Source: Streptomyces sp. Ru73 (GTDB taxonomy: Bacteria > Actinomycetota > Actinomycetes > Streptomycetales > Streptomycetaceae). From it: 64,000 nt of DNA. The DNA is taken from positions 50,133-114,132 of the forward strand of contig NZ_PQSQ01000015.1 of assembly GCF_002920575.1 (NCBI RefSeq). The letters run 5' to 3'. This document shows, one piece after another, positions 47,187 through 54,390 of the stretch; the stretch's first letter is position 1; each line of letters begins with the position of its first letter. The notes below the pieces were generated by a model. It saw only the letters and a list, made by a program, of their open reading frames with translations. It was not told the DNA's origin and did no database searches. The position numbers and the translations under genes are program-made.

Positions 47187-47231
47187 CCTGGCGGTGGCGG
47201 CGTGCTTGGCGGCTTGTGCGCCACCGCCAGG
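47187..47231 (-). promoter_or_regulatory. hairpin leader, copy 2
   Basis: Perfect 13-base stem CCTGGCGGTGGCG / CGCCACCGCCAGG around exactly the same 19-base loop as copy 1. It lies upstream of the GGDEF gene. Flanking sequence between hairpin and start codon (GCGGTTGGAG-like) is also shared with copy 1. Confidence 0.75.
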
Positions 47232-47236
47232 ACCGG

Positions 47237-47548
47237 TCAGCGGCGCCGGATCTCCTGTCGGGCCATGCGGACCAGGAGCAGCAGCACGGCGGCGCTGACG
47301 GTCAGCGCGAGGGCGGTGAGAGCGACCGCGAGGAGCATGGAGACGGCGACCGCACCGACCACGAGGGCGATGGCTGCACCGCCGACGAGCGCCACGGCAG
47401 GCTTACTGCGGACGACCTCGGCGAACCCGTTGGACGCCGGACGCGGGGCAGCAGCGGCCTGATCGGCCGAGGTGACGACGAGAGGCGTGGGCGCGGTGTG
47501 CGTGGTGAGCGGCTGGGTGTCGGAGATGGGGTACTTGGGGCGCAGCAT
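47237..47548 (-). CDS. spread-type membrane protein
   Basis: 103 residues. A soluble N-terminus of about 48 residues is followed by two adjacent membrane helices (PAVALVGGAAIALVVGAVAVSMLL and AVALTALALTVSAAVLLLLV) and a basic end, RMARQEIRRR. Size, topology and place between Tra and Rep fit the Spd (spread) proteins that pass the element along septa within the recipient mycelium. Not recognised as a specific Spd letter. Confidence 0.82.
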   Translation of the reverse strand: MLRPKYPISDTQPLTTHTAPTPLVVTSADQAAAAPRPASNGFAEVVRSKPAVALVGGAAIALVVGAVAVSMLLAVALTALALTVSAAVLLLLVRMARQEIRRR

Positions 47549-47566
47549 CGTTTCTCCCTTCGGCCC

Positions 47567-47761
47567 TTACTTGGTCGTGGTGTTGACCACGTCGACGCCG
47601 GTCTTGGTGGCGCCCTCGATAGCCGGGGCGATGAAGCTGTCGGCGAGCAGGAAGCCGCCGAGGAGGAGCAGGACGACCAGCCAGAGCGGCGGGCGCATGA
47701 GCTTGATGCCGAAGTAGCCGATGATGGCGACCAGGACGATCAGTGGCAGGTTCACGGTCAT
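47567..47761 (-). CDS. small membrane protein of the AICE transfer operon (64 aa)
   Basis: 64 residues with two hydrophobic segments (LPLIVLVAIIGYFGIKLM and LWLVVLLLLGGFLLADSFIAPAI) and a short polar tail. Typical of the tiny spread proteins in pSAM2-like elements. Spacing to both neighbours is under 25 bases, so it belongs to the same operon. Confidence 0.78.
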   Translation of the reverse strand: MTVNLPLIVLVAIIGYFGIKLMRPPLWLVVLLLLGGFLLADSFIAPAIEGATKTGVDVVNTTTK

Positions 47762-47780
47762 GGCGATGACTCCTTGCAGG

Positions 47781-47972
47781 TCAGGCGACGCGGCAGCGGT
47801 GCGTACGGGCGGCGAGGGTGGCGGCGGAGCGGCTGGAGTAGTCCGAGGACCAGCCGCAGCCGTCGGTGGTGCACACGGCGGCGTGGCGGGTGCGGCCGAG
47901 GCGGTCCCGGTGGGTGCCGATCTCGACGGGGCCGACGCGGGAGATCGAGTGGAAGAAGTCGCGAGCAGGCAC
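47781..47972 (-). CDS. mobile-element transfer protein (63 aa)
   Basis: 63 residues from a GTG with AAAGGA upstream: a PARDFFHSISRVGPVEIGTH lead, then TTDGCGWSSDYSSRSAATLAARTHRCRV. Proteins of this type are found in AICEs beside spd genes and are commonly annotated as mobile element transfer proteins; the biochemical role is unknown. One Cys/His pair could bind zinc. Confidence 0.78.
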   Translation of the reverse strand: MPARDFFHSISRVGPVEIGTHRDRLGRTRHAAVCTTDGCGWSSDYSSRSAATLAARTHRCRVA

Positions 47973-47991
47973 GTGTCTGCGTCCTTTCGGG

Positions 47992-48744
47992 TCAGGTGAG
48001 CTGTGCGGCGATCTGGTCAGCGAGTACGGGCGGGACGCCCAGCCGGGCGCGGAGGGTGTCGGTGTCGATGGGCGAGCCGGTCCGGTCGCGGTGTGCGTCG
48101 GCGACCTTCCGCGCGTGCTCGACCAGGGCGGCCGGGACGGTCGGAGCGGGGCGAGCAGGGGCGGGTGCCGGAGACGGGGCCTTGACGGGTTCGGCCGGTT
48201 CGGCGGACTCAGGGCTCGCAGCAGGTTCCGGCTCGACGGTGGGGAGGGCCGGCGCGGTAGTCGGCTCGACCGGAGACGAAGACGGGGCCGGAGCCGGTGC
48301 AGCGGACGCGGATGCTTTCGCCCGTTCGACCTCGACCGCTGCCGAGGCATCAGCCGCTGTACCTGTCTCGCTTGCCGGCTGGTGGGCGAGGAGCGTCCCG
48401 CCGAGGAAGGCCAGCGCGGGCCATCCGGCGACGAGGATGCGCAGCCAGGCCGGTACCGCGCTGAGGTCGAGGAGGCCGGCAGTGGCGACGTTCGCGCCGA
48501 GCGAGGCAGAGAGGGCGACGGCGAACCATGTCCAGGCGGCCTGTCGGTTGCCGCCCGAAGCGCGCAGGGTGCGAAGTCGGTGCCAGGCGGCGACCAGGAG
48601 CAGGTCTACCGAGACCGGGTAGGCCCAGGCTTTCCACCCGTCCTGTCCGGCCGCTTCGGCGAGATCATGAAGATGGGCGAAGGACAGAGCACCGGCGATC
48701 ACGGCCTGCACGAGTACGGCGTCGGGCCGGAGCGAGCGTGACAC
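47992..48744 (-). CDS. SpdB-like DUF2637 spread protein
   Basis: 250 residues. Four N-terminal membrane helices (QAVIAGALSFAHLHDLAEAAG, WAYPVSVDLLLVAAWHRL, WTWFAVALSASLGANVATAGLL and LRILVAGWPALAFLGGTLLAH) form the DUF2637 region. A Pro/Ala/Glu-rich linker and a small C-terminal helical domain follow (TVPAALVEHARKVADAHRDRTG...). The GTG start is fixed by AAGGAGGACCC directly before it. The role is intramycelial spread of the element with Tra. Confidence 0.87.
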   Translation of the reverse strand: MSRSLRPDAVLVQAVIAGALSFAHLHDLAEAAGQDGWKAWAYPVSVDLLLVAAWHRLRTLRASGGNRQAAWTWFAVALSASLGANVATAGLLDLSAVPAWLRILVAGWPALAFLGGTLLAHQPASETGTAADASAAVEVERAKASASAAPAPAPSSSPVEPTTAPALPTVEPEPAASPESAEPAEPVKAPSPAPAPARPAPTVPAALVEHARKVADAHRDRTGSPIDTDTLRARLGVPPVLADQIAAQLT

Positions 48745-48826
48745 GGGTCCTCCTTCCGATTTCAGGCATGGCGGGAGTAGGGACACGGCGCGAAGCGGTC
48801 GCGCCGACCGGTGGGAGCTGGAGAGA

Positions 48827-50188
48827 TCAGGCTGTAGCCGGAGCAGATCCGGTAGCCGGGACGGCTTCCTTGCCGGTGCTCAGCGGCGGCAGAACGGGAC
48901 GGAACTCGGCGAGCTCGGGCAGTTCGGGAGTGCGGTCCGCATGGGCGTGACAAGCGCTGACGGCCTGGCGGAGCGTGGTGAACGGCGTCCGGGTGCGGAC
49001 CCAGCCGCCGGAGGAGTCACCGGCGATGGCCATGCCGGGCATGTCCTCGGGGATCTGGATGGCGGCCAGCACGGCGTCCGGGGAGATGTCGCCAAAGGCC
49101 ATCTTGGCCGACGCCTCATCGTTGACCCGGTGCGCGATGCGGCCGGTCAACTGGGCCCGCAGCATGGTGATGCCCTTGCCCAGGTCCGAACCGAACCGCT
49201 GACCACAGATCTCGACGTAGATGCCGGCAGCGCGGCCGAGCTGGGTGAGACGGACGAGTGACGTGATGATCCGGTCTCGGCGCTTCTCCTCTTCCTTGGT
49301 GGTGAACAGGGCCAGCTCGGCCACCTCGTCGACCAGGAGGACGACGGGCACCGGCCGCAGGTCTTCCGGCAGGCCCCAGATGTCGGCGGTGATTTCCGCG
49401 TCCGGCACATCCGCACTGATGCGCTGCTCGCGGCGGATGATCCTGTAGGTGTTGGCCATCCTCACCACCAAGGCATCCAGCAGCTCGGCCGCATCATCGG
49501 CGTTGTCGGCGAGCGCGGAGAACCGTCGCGCCAGTGGTGCCAGCTCGACGCCTTCCTTGCAGTCGATGCCGACCAGGGCCACGTCCAACGGGGCCAGCTC
49601 GGTGACCAGGCGGCGCTGGTAGACCGACTTCCCCGAGTGCGTGGCGCCGAGGTTCAGCGAGTGCGGAACCTGCCGGTAGTCGCGGTAGTGCACCGAACCG
49701 TCATCCCGAAGCGCCACCGGTACTCGCAGACCTTCGCGGTTCACGCGAGCGGGCATCTGGACCCGCTTCAGCACGTCGTAACCGGTCATGCTCAGTTCCA
49801 CCACACCGGAACGGACTTCACGCGAGACCACACCGTGCATCGCGAAGGAGTGCCGCAACCGGTCAGCCGAGGCCGCGAAGTCGAAGGCGTCCTGCCCCGG
49901 CCGCATCTTCAGCCGGAGGACCAGGCCGGTTCGGGTCGCTCGTATCCGGAGGAGGCGTGGAGCCCGGTCGCCGGGAACCTCACGCCGGGTGACACGGGCC
50001 AGCGTCAGACGCCAACGTGCGGGCGGAACGGTCAGCCCGCACGCCTCCATGACCGACCGGTACCGGACGAGGACTCGGACCAGGGCGAAGGCGGCACCGA
50101 AGATCAGCCAGTACCAGGCCCGGTTCCGCCACCGAAGGATCTGCGCGGCGGTCACCACGACCAGCAGGACGATCAGCGTCTCCGACAT
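48827..50188 (-). CDS. traSA: TraSA-like FtsK/SpoIIIE DNA translocase
   Basis: 453 residues. Two N-terminal membrane helices (about 4-17 and 26-40) are followed by a linker and a motor domain with Walker A GATHSGKS (181-188) and Walker B VVLLVDEVAEL (Asp287-Glu288). It forms hexameric pumps that move double-stranded element DNA between hyphae, recognising short clt repeats through a C-terminal winged helix, which is hard to discern here. It starts five bases after the preceding gene and is under the KorSA-type operator. Confidence 0.93.
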   Translation of the reverse strand: MSETLIVLLVVVTAAQILRWRNRAWYWLIFGAAFALVRVLVRYRSVMEACGLTVPPARWRLTLARVTRREVPGDRAPRLLRIRATRTGLVLRLKMRPGQDAFDFAASADRLRHSFAMHGVVSREVRSGVVELSMTGYDVLKRVQMPARVNREGLRVPVALRDDGSVHYRDYRQVPHSLNLGATHSGKSVYQRRLVTELAPLDVALVGIDCKEGVELAPLARRFSALADNADDAAELLDALVVRMANTYRIIRREQRISADVPDAEITADIWGLPEDLRPVPVVLLVDEVAELALFTTKEEEKRRDRIITSLVRLTQLGRAAGIYVEICGQRFGSDLGKGITMLRAQLTGRIAHRVNDEASAKMAFGDISPDAVLAAIQIPEDMPGMAIAGDSSGGWVRTRTPFTTLRQAVSACHAHADRTPELPELAEFRPVLPPLSTGKEAVPATGSAPATA

Positions 50189-50193
50189 GGCGG

Positions 50194-50547
50194 TCAGCTC
50201 TCCGCGCCGGCGGCGACCGGGTTCAGCGGAGTGATGGCCACGGTCCGGAAGGCGATGCCGAACCGCTTCTCACCGTTGAAGGTGTTCTCCCAGTCCCGTG
50301 CGCGGAGCCCGGTCACGGCCACCGGCATCCCCGGAACCAGTCCGCTCTGGATGCCCGTCTCAGGCACGCTCACCGTGTAGAGGTTGGCCTCGCCCTCGTC
50401 CGCGACGGTCAGGCCGATGGTCACCATCTTCGCGCCCGTCTCCCGGTCGATGGCGACCTCACCGGTCTCCCGGTTGATCACCTTGTGCTTCGGCTCGACG
50501 GCGACGAACACGACGGCGGTCGAAAGGTCGATCTTGAACGAAGACAT
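50194..50547 (-). CDS. conserved AICE protein preceding Tra (117 aa)
   Basis: 117 residues forming a compact beta-rich domain: SSFKIDLSTAVVFVAVEPKHKV, ETGAKMVTIGLTVADEGEANLYTVSV, GMPVAVTGLRARDWEN and RFGIAFRTVAITPL. The pattern resembles an OB-fold or SH3-like barrel, so nucleic-acid binding is possible but unproven. It is the first gene of the leftward operon, with CAGGAGTCTGC before the ATG and the 17-bp palindrome about 25 bases upstream. Confidence 0.8.
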   Translation of the reverse strand: MSSFKIDLSTAVVFVAVEPKHKVINRETGEVAIDRETGAKMVTIGLTVADEGEANLYTVSVPETGIQSGLVPGMPVAVTGLRARDWENTFNGEKRFGIAFRTVAITPLNPVAAGAES

Positions 50548-50571
50548 GCAGACTCCTGGGTCGAAGAAGTT

Positions 50572-50588
50572 GACGTACTTAGTACGTC
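50572..50588. promoter_or_regulatory. KorSA-type operator palindrome
   Basis: GACGTACTTAGTACGTC, perfect 8-base arms around one central base, lies in the divergent promoter of the transfer operon and the GntR repressor gene. A related site, ACTTGGTACGACA (50667-50679), matches ACTTAGTACGTCA at 11 of 13 positions and lies 17 bases before the repressor start codon. Confidence 0.7.
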
Positions 50589-50695
50589 AGGTTCGATAAC
50601 GAGAGTGCACTTGTCATGCCAAGTAAGTCAAGTGGCTTCTCGACTCGTGTCAGTCAGTTGTGCTGCACTTGGTACGACAACCGCGAAGAGGGGTT

Positions 50696-51067
50696 ATGGC
50701 CGAGTTCACTGGACAGCTGCCGGCGTACATGCAGATCGCCAACCGGATCAAAGCCGAGATCCGGGCAGGCGAGCGGGCGCCGGGCGACAAGCTCCCGTCC
50801 GAGGCGGAGCTGATGCGGGAGCACTCCGTGTCGCGCACCGTCGCCCGTCAGGCGATCTCCCGCCTGCGTGAAGACGGATTCGCCGTCTCCCACCAGGGCA
50901 AGGGCAGCTTCGTCGCCAATCTCGAAGAGGGCGCGCAGCGGCGTCCCAGCTCCGAGTACGAGCAGATCACCGAGCATCTCGACCAGGTCCTTCGTGACGT
51001 CCGCGACCTCGCTCGGCGCATGGACGCTCTTGAAGAGGTAGTCCGTCGCCAGACCGCAGGCTCCTAG
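50696..51067 (+). CDS. korSA: GntR-family repressor (KorSA-like)
   Basis: 123 residues. The winged helix-turn-helix of the GntR family (PAYMQIANRIKAEIRAGERAPGDKLPSEAELMREHSVSRTVARQAISRLREDGF) fills about 8-70. There is no effector domain; instead a short coiled coil follows (EHLDQVLRDVRDLARRMDALEEVVRRQ). This is the plan of KorSA, which shuts off transfer and replication genes of integrated pSAM2. The ATG is preceded by CGAAGAGGGGTT. It is divergent from the operon it should repress. Confidence 0.9.
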   Translation: MAEFTGQLPAYMQIANRIKAEIRAGERAPGDKLPSEAELMREHSVSRTVARQAISRLREDGFAVSHQGKGSFVANLEEGAQRRPSSEYEQITEHLDQVLRDVRDLARRMDALEEVVRRQTAGS

Positions 51068-51164
51068 CCAGCGCATCGGCCCGTCGGGCGACCTCTTGCA
51101 CCTCCCGGCCCACCAGCTCGATCCGCTTCATCAGTTCCCATCGCTCGTCCGGTGACAGTGCCAC
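50967..51164 (-). CDS. possible small coiled-coil protein antisense to the korSA 3' end
   Basis: 65-residue frame from a GTG with AGGGGG upstream: ALSPDERWELMKRIELVGREVQEVARRADALARSLRS. The first 37 residues look genuine, like a helical dimerisation segment, and resemble the coiled coil of the KorSA-like protein (EVARRADAL versus DLARRMDAL). The last 33 are antisense to korSA coding sequence and could be accidental. Real expression is uncertain. Confidence 0.4.
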   Translation of the reverse strand: MALSPDERWELMKRIELVGREVQEVARRADALARSLRSGDGLPLQERPCAERGRGRHEGPGRDAR

Positions 51165-51194
51165 CTGGCCCCCTACGTCGTACTCGGTTCGCCA

Positions 51195-51261
51195 ACCCCT
51201 TGGGGTGTCAACGACGGTAGGTCTCAGCCAGAGTGAGACCCCGGAAAATCTCTCCGGGGTC
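51195..51261. promoter_or_regulatory. three consecutive perfect palindromes upstream of the XRE gene
   Basis: ACCCCTTGGGGT (51195-51206, no gap), GGTCTCA/TGAGACC (51220-51240, 7-base gap) and GACCCCGGA/TCCGGGGTC (51237-51261, 7-base gap) lie in 67 bases. The second and third overlap by four bases. The last is 30 bases before the XRE start. They may be operators, or the last may be a terminator for leftward transcription. Confidence 0.65.
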
Positions 51262-51290
51262 CGCAGAGGAAGCAGAGGGACGCTCTTCCC

Positions 51291-52514
51291 ATGCGAGGAA
51301 TGACGACGAATCTGACGATCGGCGAACGTGTCGCGTGGTACCGCCGGAGGCGCGGACTGTCCCAGGAAGTGCTGGCCGGACTGGTCGGCCGGACGGTCGA
51401 CTGGCTCAGCAAGGCCGAGAACGGCCGCATCGAACTGGACCGCCTCTCGGTCATCAAGTCCCTGGCCGACGCCCTGGACGTCTCCCTGGGCGACCTCATC
51501 GCAGAGCCCACGCTCATGGAGTGGACCCCCGACAGCGGAACCAACACGGTGCCGGCACTGCGCTCAGCCCTGATGAACTACCGCCAGCTCACCCCGCTCT
51601 TCGGCCTCCCGACCGAAGGCGAACCGCCCGCGCTGGACGAGCTGCGGCGCAACGTCGCCGAAGTCTGGGACGCCTACCAGGACTCCCGATACGGCCTGGC
51701 GACCCGGCGCCTTCCGCTCCTGCTGACCGATGCGCTGATCGCCGGGCAGGCGTACGAGGGCCAGGAGCGCGAGCGTGCCCATGCGCTCACCGCCATGACG
51801 TACCAGGGCGCCGCAATGGTCCTCACCAAGCTCGGCGAAGCGGATCTCGCATGGATCGCCGCGGACCGGGGCCTCACAGCAGCTCAGCAGTCCGGCGACG
51901 CCGTGGTGACCGGCTCCCTCTTCCGCTCAGTGGCGCACTGCCTGCTCTCGACCGGCCGCTTCGACGCCGCGGTACAGCTGGTCAGCGATGCATCGGACTA
52001 CCTCCGGCCCGGTCTGGTCACAGCAAGTCCCGACTTCCTCTCCGTCTACGGGACGCTCTTCCTGGCAGGCTCCATGGCCGCGGCGCGAGCCGAGGACCGC
52101 GACATGGTCCGTTCGTTCCTCGCCGAAGCCGACCAGGCCGCGCGGCAGCTCGGACGAGACGCCAACCACATGTGGACCGCGTTCGGTCCGACCAACGTGG
52201 CCATTCACCGCGTCGCGACGGCCGGCGAACTCGGCGACATTCAGGTAGCCCTCGATCTCGGACCCCAGGTCGACACCAGCAATCTGCCGACCGAACGCCG
52301 GACCCGTCACAACCTCGAAGTCGCCCGCGCGCTCAGCTCGCACAACCGGATCGATGAGGCCCTGGCGATGGTGCTGGAAGCGGAGAGCTGGGCGCCCGAG
52401 CAGGTCCGCAGTCACTACCTGGCACGCGAGCTGGTGCTCTCCTGGGTCCGTAACCAGCGGGGCCGCCCCAGTCGGCCCATGGCCGAGCTGGCGAAGCGGC
52501 TGCACGTCGTGTGA
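51291..52514 (+). CDS. XRE-family regulator with TPR-like domain
   Basis: 407 residues. The N-terminal XRE helix-turn-helix (TIGERVAWYRRRRGLSQEVLAGLVGRTVDWLSKAENGR) is followed by about 320 residues of helical repeats typical of streptomycete XRE-TPR regulators (AYEGQERERAHALTAMTYQGAAMVLTKLGEADLAWIAADRG and similar units). The TPR part may sense a peptide or protein partner. It leads a rightward group with two Nudix genes and may control the entry or establishment state of the element. ATG at 51291; 51300 is an alternative. Confidence 0.9.
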   Translation: MRGMTTNLTIGERVAWYRRRRGLSQEVLAGLVGRTVDWLSKAENGRIELDRLSVIKSLADALDVSLGDLIAEPTLMEWTPDSGTNTVPALRSALMNYRQLTPLFGLPTEGEPPALDELRRNVAEVWDAYQDSRYGLATRRLPLLLTDALIAGQAYEGQERERAHALTAMTYQGAAMVLTKLGEADLAWIAADRGLTAAQQSGDAVVTGSLFRSVAHCLLSTGRFDAAVQLVSDASDYLRPGLVTASPDFLSVYGTLFLAGSMAAARAEDRDMVRSFLAEADQAARQLGRDANHMWTAFGPTNVAIHRVATAGELGDIQVALDLGPQVDTSNLPTERRTRHNLEVARALSSHNRIDEALAMVLEAESWAPEQVRSHYLARELVLSWVRNQRGRPSRPMAELAKRLHVV

Positions 52515-52533
52515 CGTATGTAGGCTCGGCGGC

Positions 52534-53019
52534 ATGGCTGCGAACGAGCACGAAGCGAAGATGGCGCACCCCCGTATGGCGGCGGGTGCGCTCTTCTTTG
52601 ACGCCGCCGGGCGGGTCCTCATGGTGGAGCCGTCGTACAAGGACTACTGGGAGATCCCGGGCGGCTACGTCGAGACCGGTGAATCCCCCTTGCAGGCGTG
52701 CGTCCGCGAGGTACGCGAGGAGCTGGGCATCACGCCGCCGATCGGTCGGCTTCTGGCCGTCGACTGGGCGCCCAACGCCAAGGAAGGCGACAAGGTCCTT
52801 TACCTCTTCGACGGCGGCCAGCTCCCGACTGACCTGCTGCCCCACATCGTTCTTCAGCCCGAAGAGCTTCTGTCGTATGAGTTCCTGGCCCGCAGCGACG
52901 TAGCCGGACGCACGATCCCGCGGCTCGCCCGACGCATCGAGGCAGCCATGGACGCCCGGGACCAGGCGGCGCCTGTCTACTTGGAGCACGGAGAGGCTCC
53001 TGCTTCCCAGGCCGCGTAG
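52534..53019 (+). CDS. Nudix hydrolase, AICE type (Pif-like candidate)
   Basis: 161 residues. A complete Nudix box, GGYVETGE, then seven residues, then REVREELGI, is preceded by strand AAGALFFDAAGRVLMVEPSY and followed by WAPNAKEGDKVLYLFDGG. The pSAM2 immunity factor Pif, which blocks redundant transfer into a host that already carries the element, is a Nudix protein in the same place, so a Pif-like role is the best guess. It starts 19 bases after the XRE stop. Confidence 0.88.
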   Translation: MAANEHEAKMAHPRMAAGALFFDAAGRVLMVEPSYKDYWEIPGGYVETGESPLQACVREVREELGITPPIGRLLAVDWAPNAKEGDKVLYLFDGGQLPTDLLPHIVLQPEELLSYEFLARSDVAGRTIPRLARRIEAAMDARDQAAPVYLEHGEAPASQAA

Positions 53020-53023
53020 CGCA

Positions 53024-53455
53024 ATGACCACCCCACGGCACTCGGTATCCGTCGCCGGAGTAGTCGTACGGGAAGACGGCCGCATCCTGGCGATCCAACG
53101 CGCAGACAACGGCACCTGGGAACCACCGGGCGGAGTACTGGAACTCGACGAGAGCCCGCAGGCCGGCACCCGCCGCGAGGTCCAGGAGGAGACCGGTCTC
53201 CTGGTCCAAGTCGAACAACTGACCGGCGTCTACAAGAACATGGCGCGCGGAGTCGTGTCCCTGGTCTTCCGTTGCAGCCCAGTCGGCGGCAGCGAACAGA
53301 CATCTGCCGAGTCCCAAGCCGTCTCGTGGCTGACCCCTGATGAGGCCCGCGAGCGCATGAACGCGACCTTCGCGATCCGAGTCCTGGATGCCCTCAGCGC
53401 CGATGGCCCGTATGTCCGCACCCACGATGGCCAAAAGCTCATCGCGGCCGAGTGA
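53024..53455 (+). CDS. second Nudix hydrolase of the AICE
   Basis: 143 residues with a complete Nudix box (GGVLELDESPQAGTRREVQEETGLL) and an N-terminal strand SVAGVVVREDGRILAIQRAD. It starts four bases after the preceding Nudix stop, so the two are co-translated. Sequence similarity between the two is limited to the Nudix core, so they are probably not a recent duplication. Substrate unknown. Confidence 0.88.
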   Translation: MTTPRHSVSVAGVVVREDGRILAIQRADNGTWEPPGGVLELDESPQAGTRREVQEETGLLVQVEQLTGVYKNMARGVVSLVFRCSPVGGSEQTSAESQAVSWLTPDEARERMNATFAIRVLDALSADGPYVRTHDGQKLIAAE

Positions 53456-53665
53456 GTAAAAACCTTCTCTACGGGTTCAAGGCGGCTCGCTCCGCTCGCC
53501 GCGCGCGGCCCGGCTCCCCGCCGGACCTGCGCTCCTGTCTCCGCCCCGCTCCAGCCCGGCGGTCCGCCCGCCTGCGCACACGAGACAGTGCGAGCACCGT
53601 TCCCATGAGGTTCATACGAGGCCGGCTGTGGCTGGGGCGGTCGGCTCCACGGCTTTAGGCAGCCA

Positions 53666-53776
53666 CTTTGGGGCGAGCCTCTACGATCATGGCCCCAACG
53701 TCGTGCTTTACCGGGCAGGTCCACAGACTGCCCGACGCGCCGCAAGCTTACGGGGCCATGATCACTCGCCCCAAAG
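53666..53776. other. 111-nt nested inverted repeat (candidate replication or transfer origin)
   Basis: Three nested perfect arm pairs: CTTTGGGGCGAG (53666-53677) with CTCGCCCCAAAG (53765-53776), GATCATGGCCCC (53685-53696) with GGGGCCATGATC (53752-53763), and CGGGCAG (53712-53718) with CTGCCCG (53728-53734). Internal loops of about 7, 15-17 and 1 bases separate them. The region 53456-53830 has no gene. A long folded single strand of this kind is what a rolling-circle single-strand origin needs; a transfer locus or a structured RNA is also possible. Confidence 0.75.
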
Positions 53777-53830
53777 CAGCTCCAGCCCAAAGCCGCTCCG
53801 CCGACCTTTCAGATCGCCTGCGGCCCGCAA

Positions 53831-54361
53831 CTAACGGTTTACCCGATTTACTCTTACGGTGGAATCGCCTATTGGATTACCTGCATCATGATCCGACACG
53901 TCGATTAGAAGCCTGAAAAGCCACACCAAACGGAGGGATCTTATAGCTCCAAAAAATATTAGATATTCCGTGATCCAGCCACCCAGGCCGATTTCCTTCC
54001 TCGTGTCCGACATCATGACAGCAAGGCAGCCGAATGAGACCAGAAGCATCGAAGTCAGTAGGCCGACCCAGTTGCGTCGAAGGTGGACGCCAAACATCTG
54101 ACGCAGAACCGTCATTCGCTGACCGGAGCTAGTTGCGTACTGGCTGATTGCTGCTGTCCCGAATCCGCCAACGATCGCTGCCACTGACGCGACCGTTGCA
54201 TAGATGTTCATGCGCTGATCGGCATCGTGATTGGCTAGGATGTGATGACCTTGCGCCAAAGCTAATGCGCCTACTGACAGGGCAGTCAAGGCGAAGTCGA
54301 CGGCGGGGTGGTGACTCCACCTGTTGTAAACGTAGCCCCGTGCACTGCGTATCGCGCCCAT
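53831..54361 (-). CDS. four-helix membrane protein (AICE cargo)
   Basis: 176 residues with four predicted membrane helices at about 21-42 (FALTALSVGALALAQGHHIL), 52-75 (IYATVASVAAIVGGFGTAAI), 98-117 (WVGLLTSMLLVSFGCLAVMM) and 128-152 (WITEYLIFFGAIRSLRLVWL). The short tails are charged. No family was recognised. It follows the 330-aa gene by 29 bases with AAGGGGG before the ATG, so the two form an operon. It has one TTA codon (54263-54265) and AGA/GTA-type codons unlike its neighbours, a sign of foreign origin. Topology suits a pore or membrane effector. Confidence 0.8.
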   Translation of the reverse strand: MGAIRSARGYVYNRWSHHPAVDFALTALSVGALALAQGHHILANHDADQRMNIYATVASVAAIVGGFGTAAISQYATSSGQRMTVLRQMFGVHLRRNWVGLLTSMLLVSFGCLAVMMSDTRKEIGLGGWITEYLIFFGAIRSLRLVWLFRLLIDVSDHDAGNPIGDSTVRVNRVNR

Positions 54362-54390
54362 GGCGCACCCCCTTCAGGCTCAGTTGGAGC

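Noticed and set aside
46551..47231. c-di-GMP riboswitch next to the GGDEF gene
   Set aside because: The hairpins lack the sequence and junction architecture of the class I and II riboswitches I know; only a single stem with a conserved loop is visible.
53831..54361. Classical toxin-antitoxin identity for the membrane protein pair
   Set aside because: Neither protein matches a toxin or antitoxin family I can name, and both are larger than usual; defence-like function is left as a hypothesis only.
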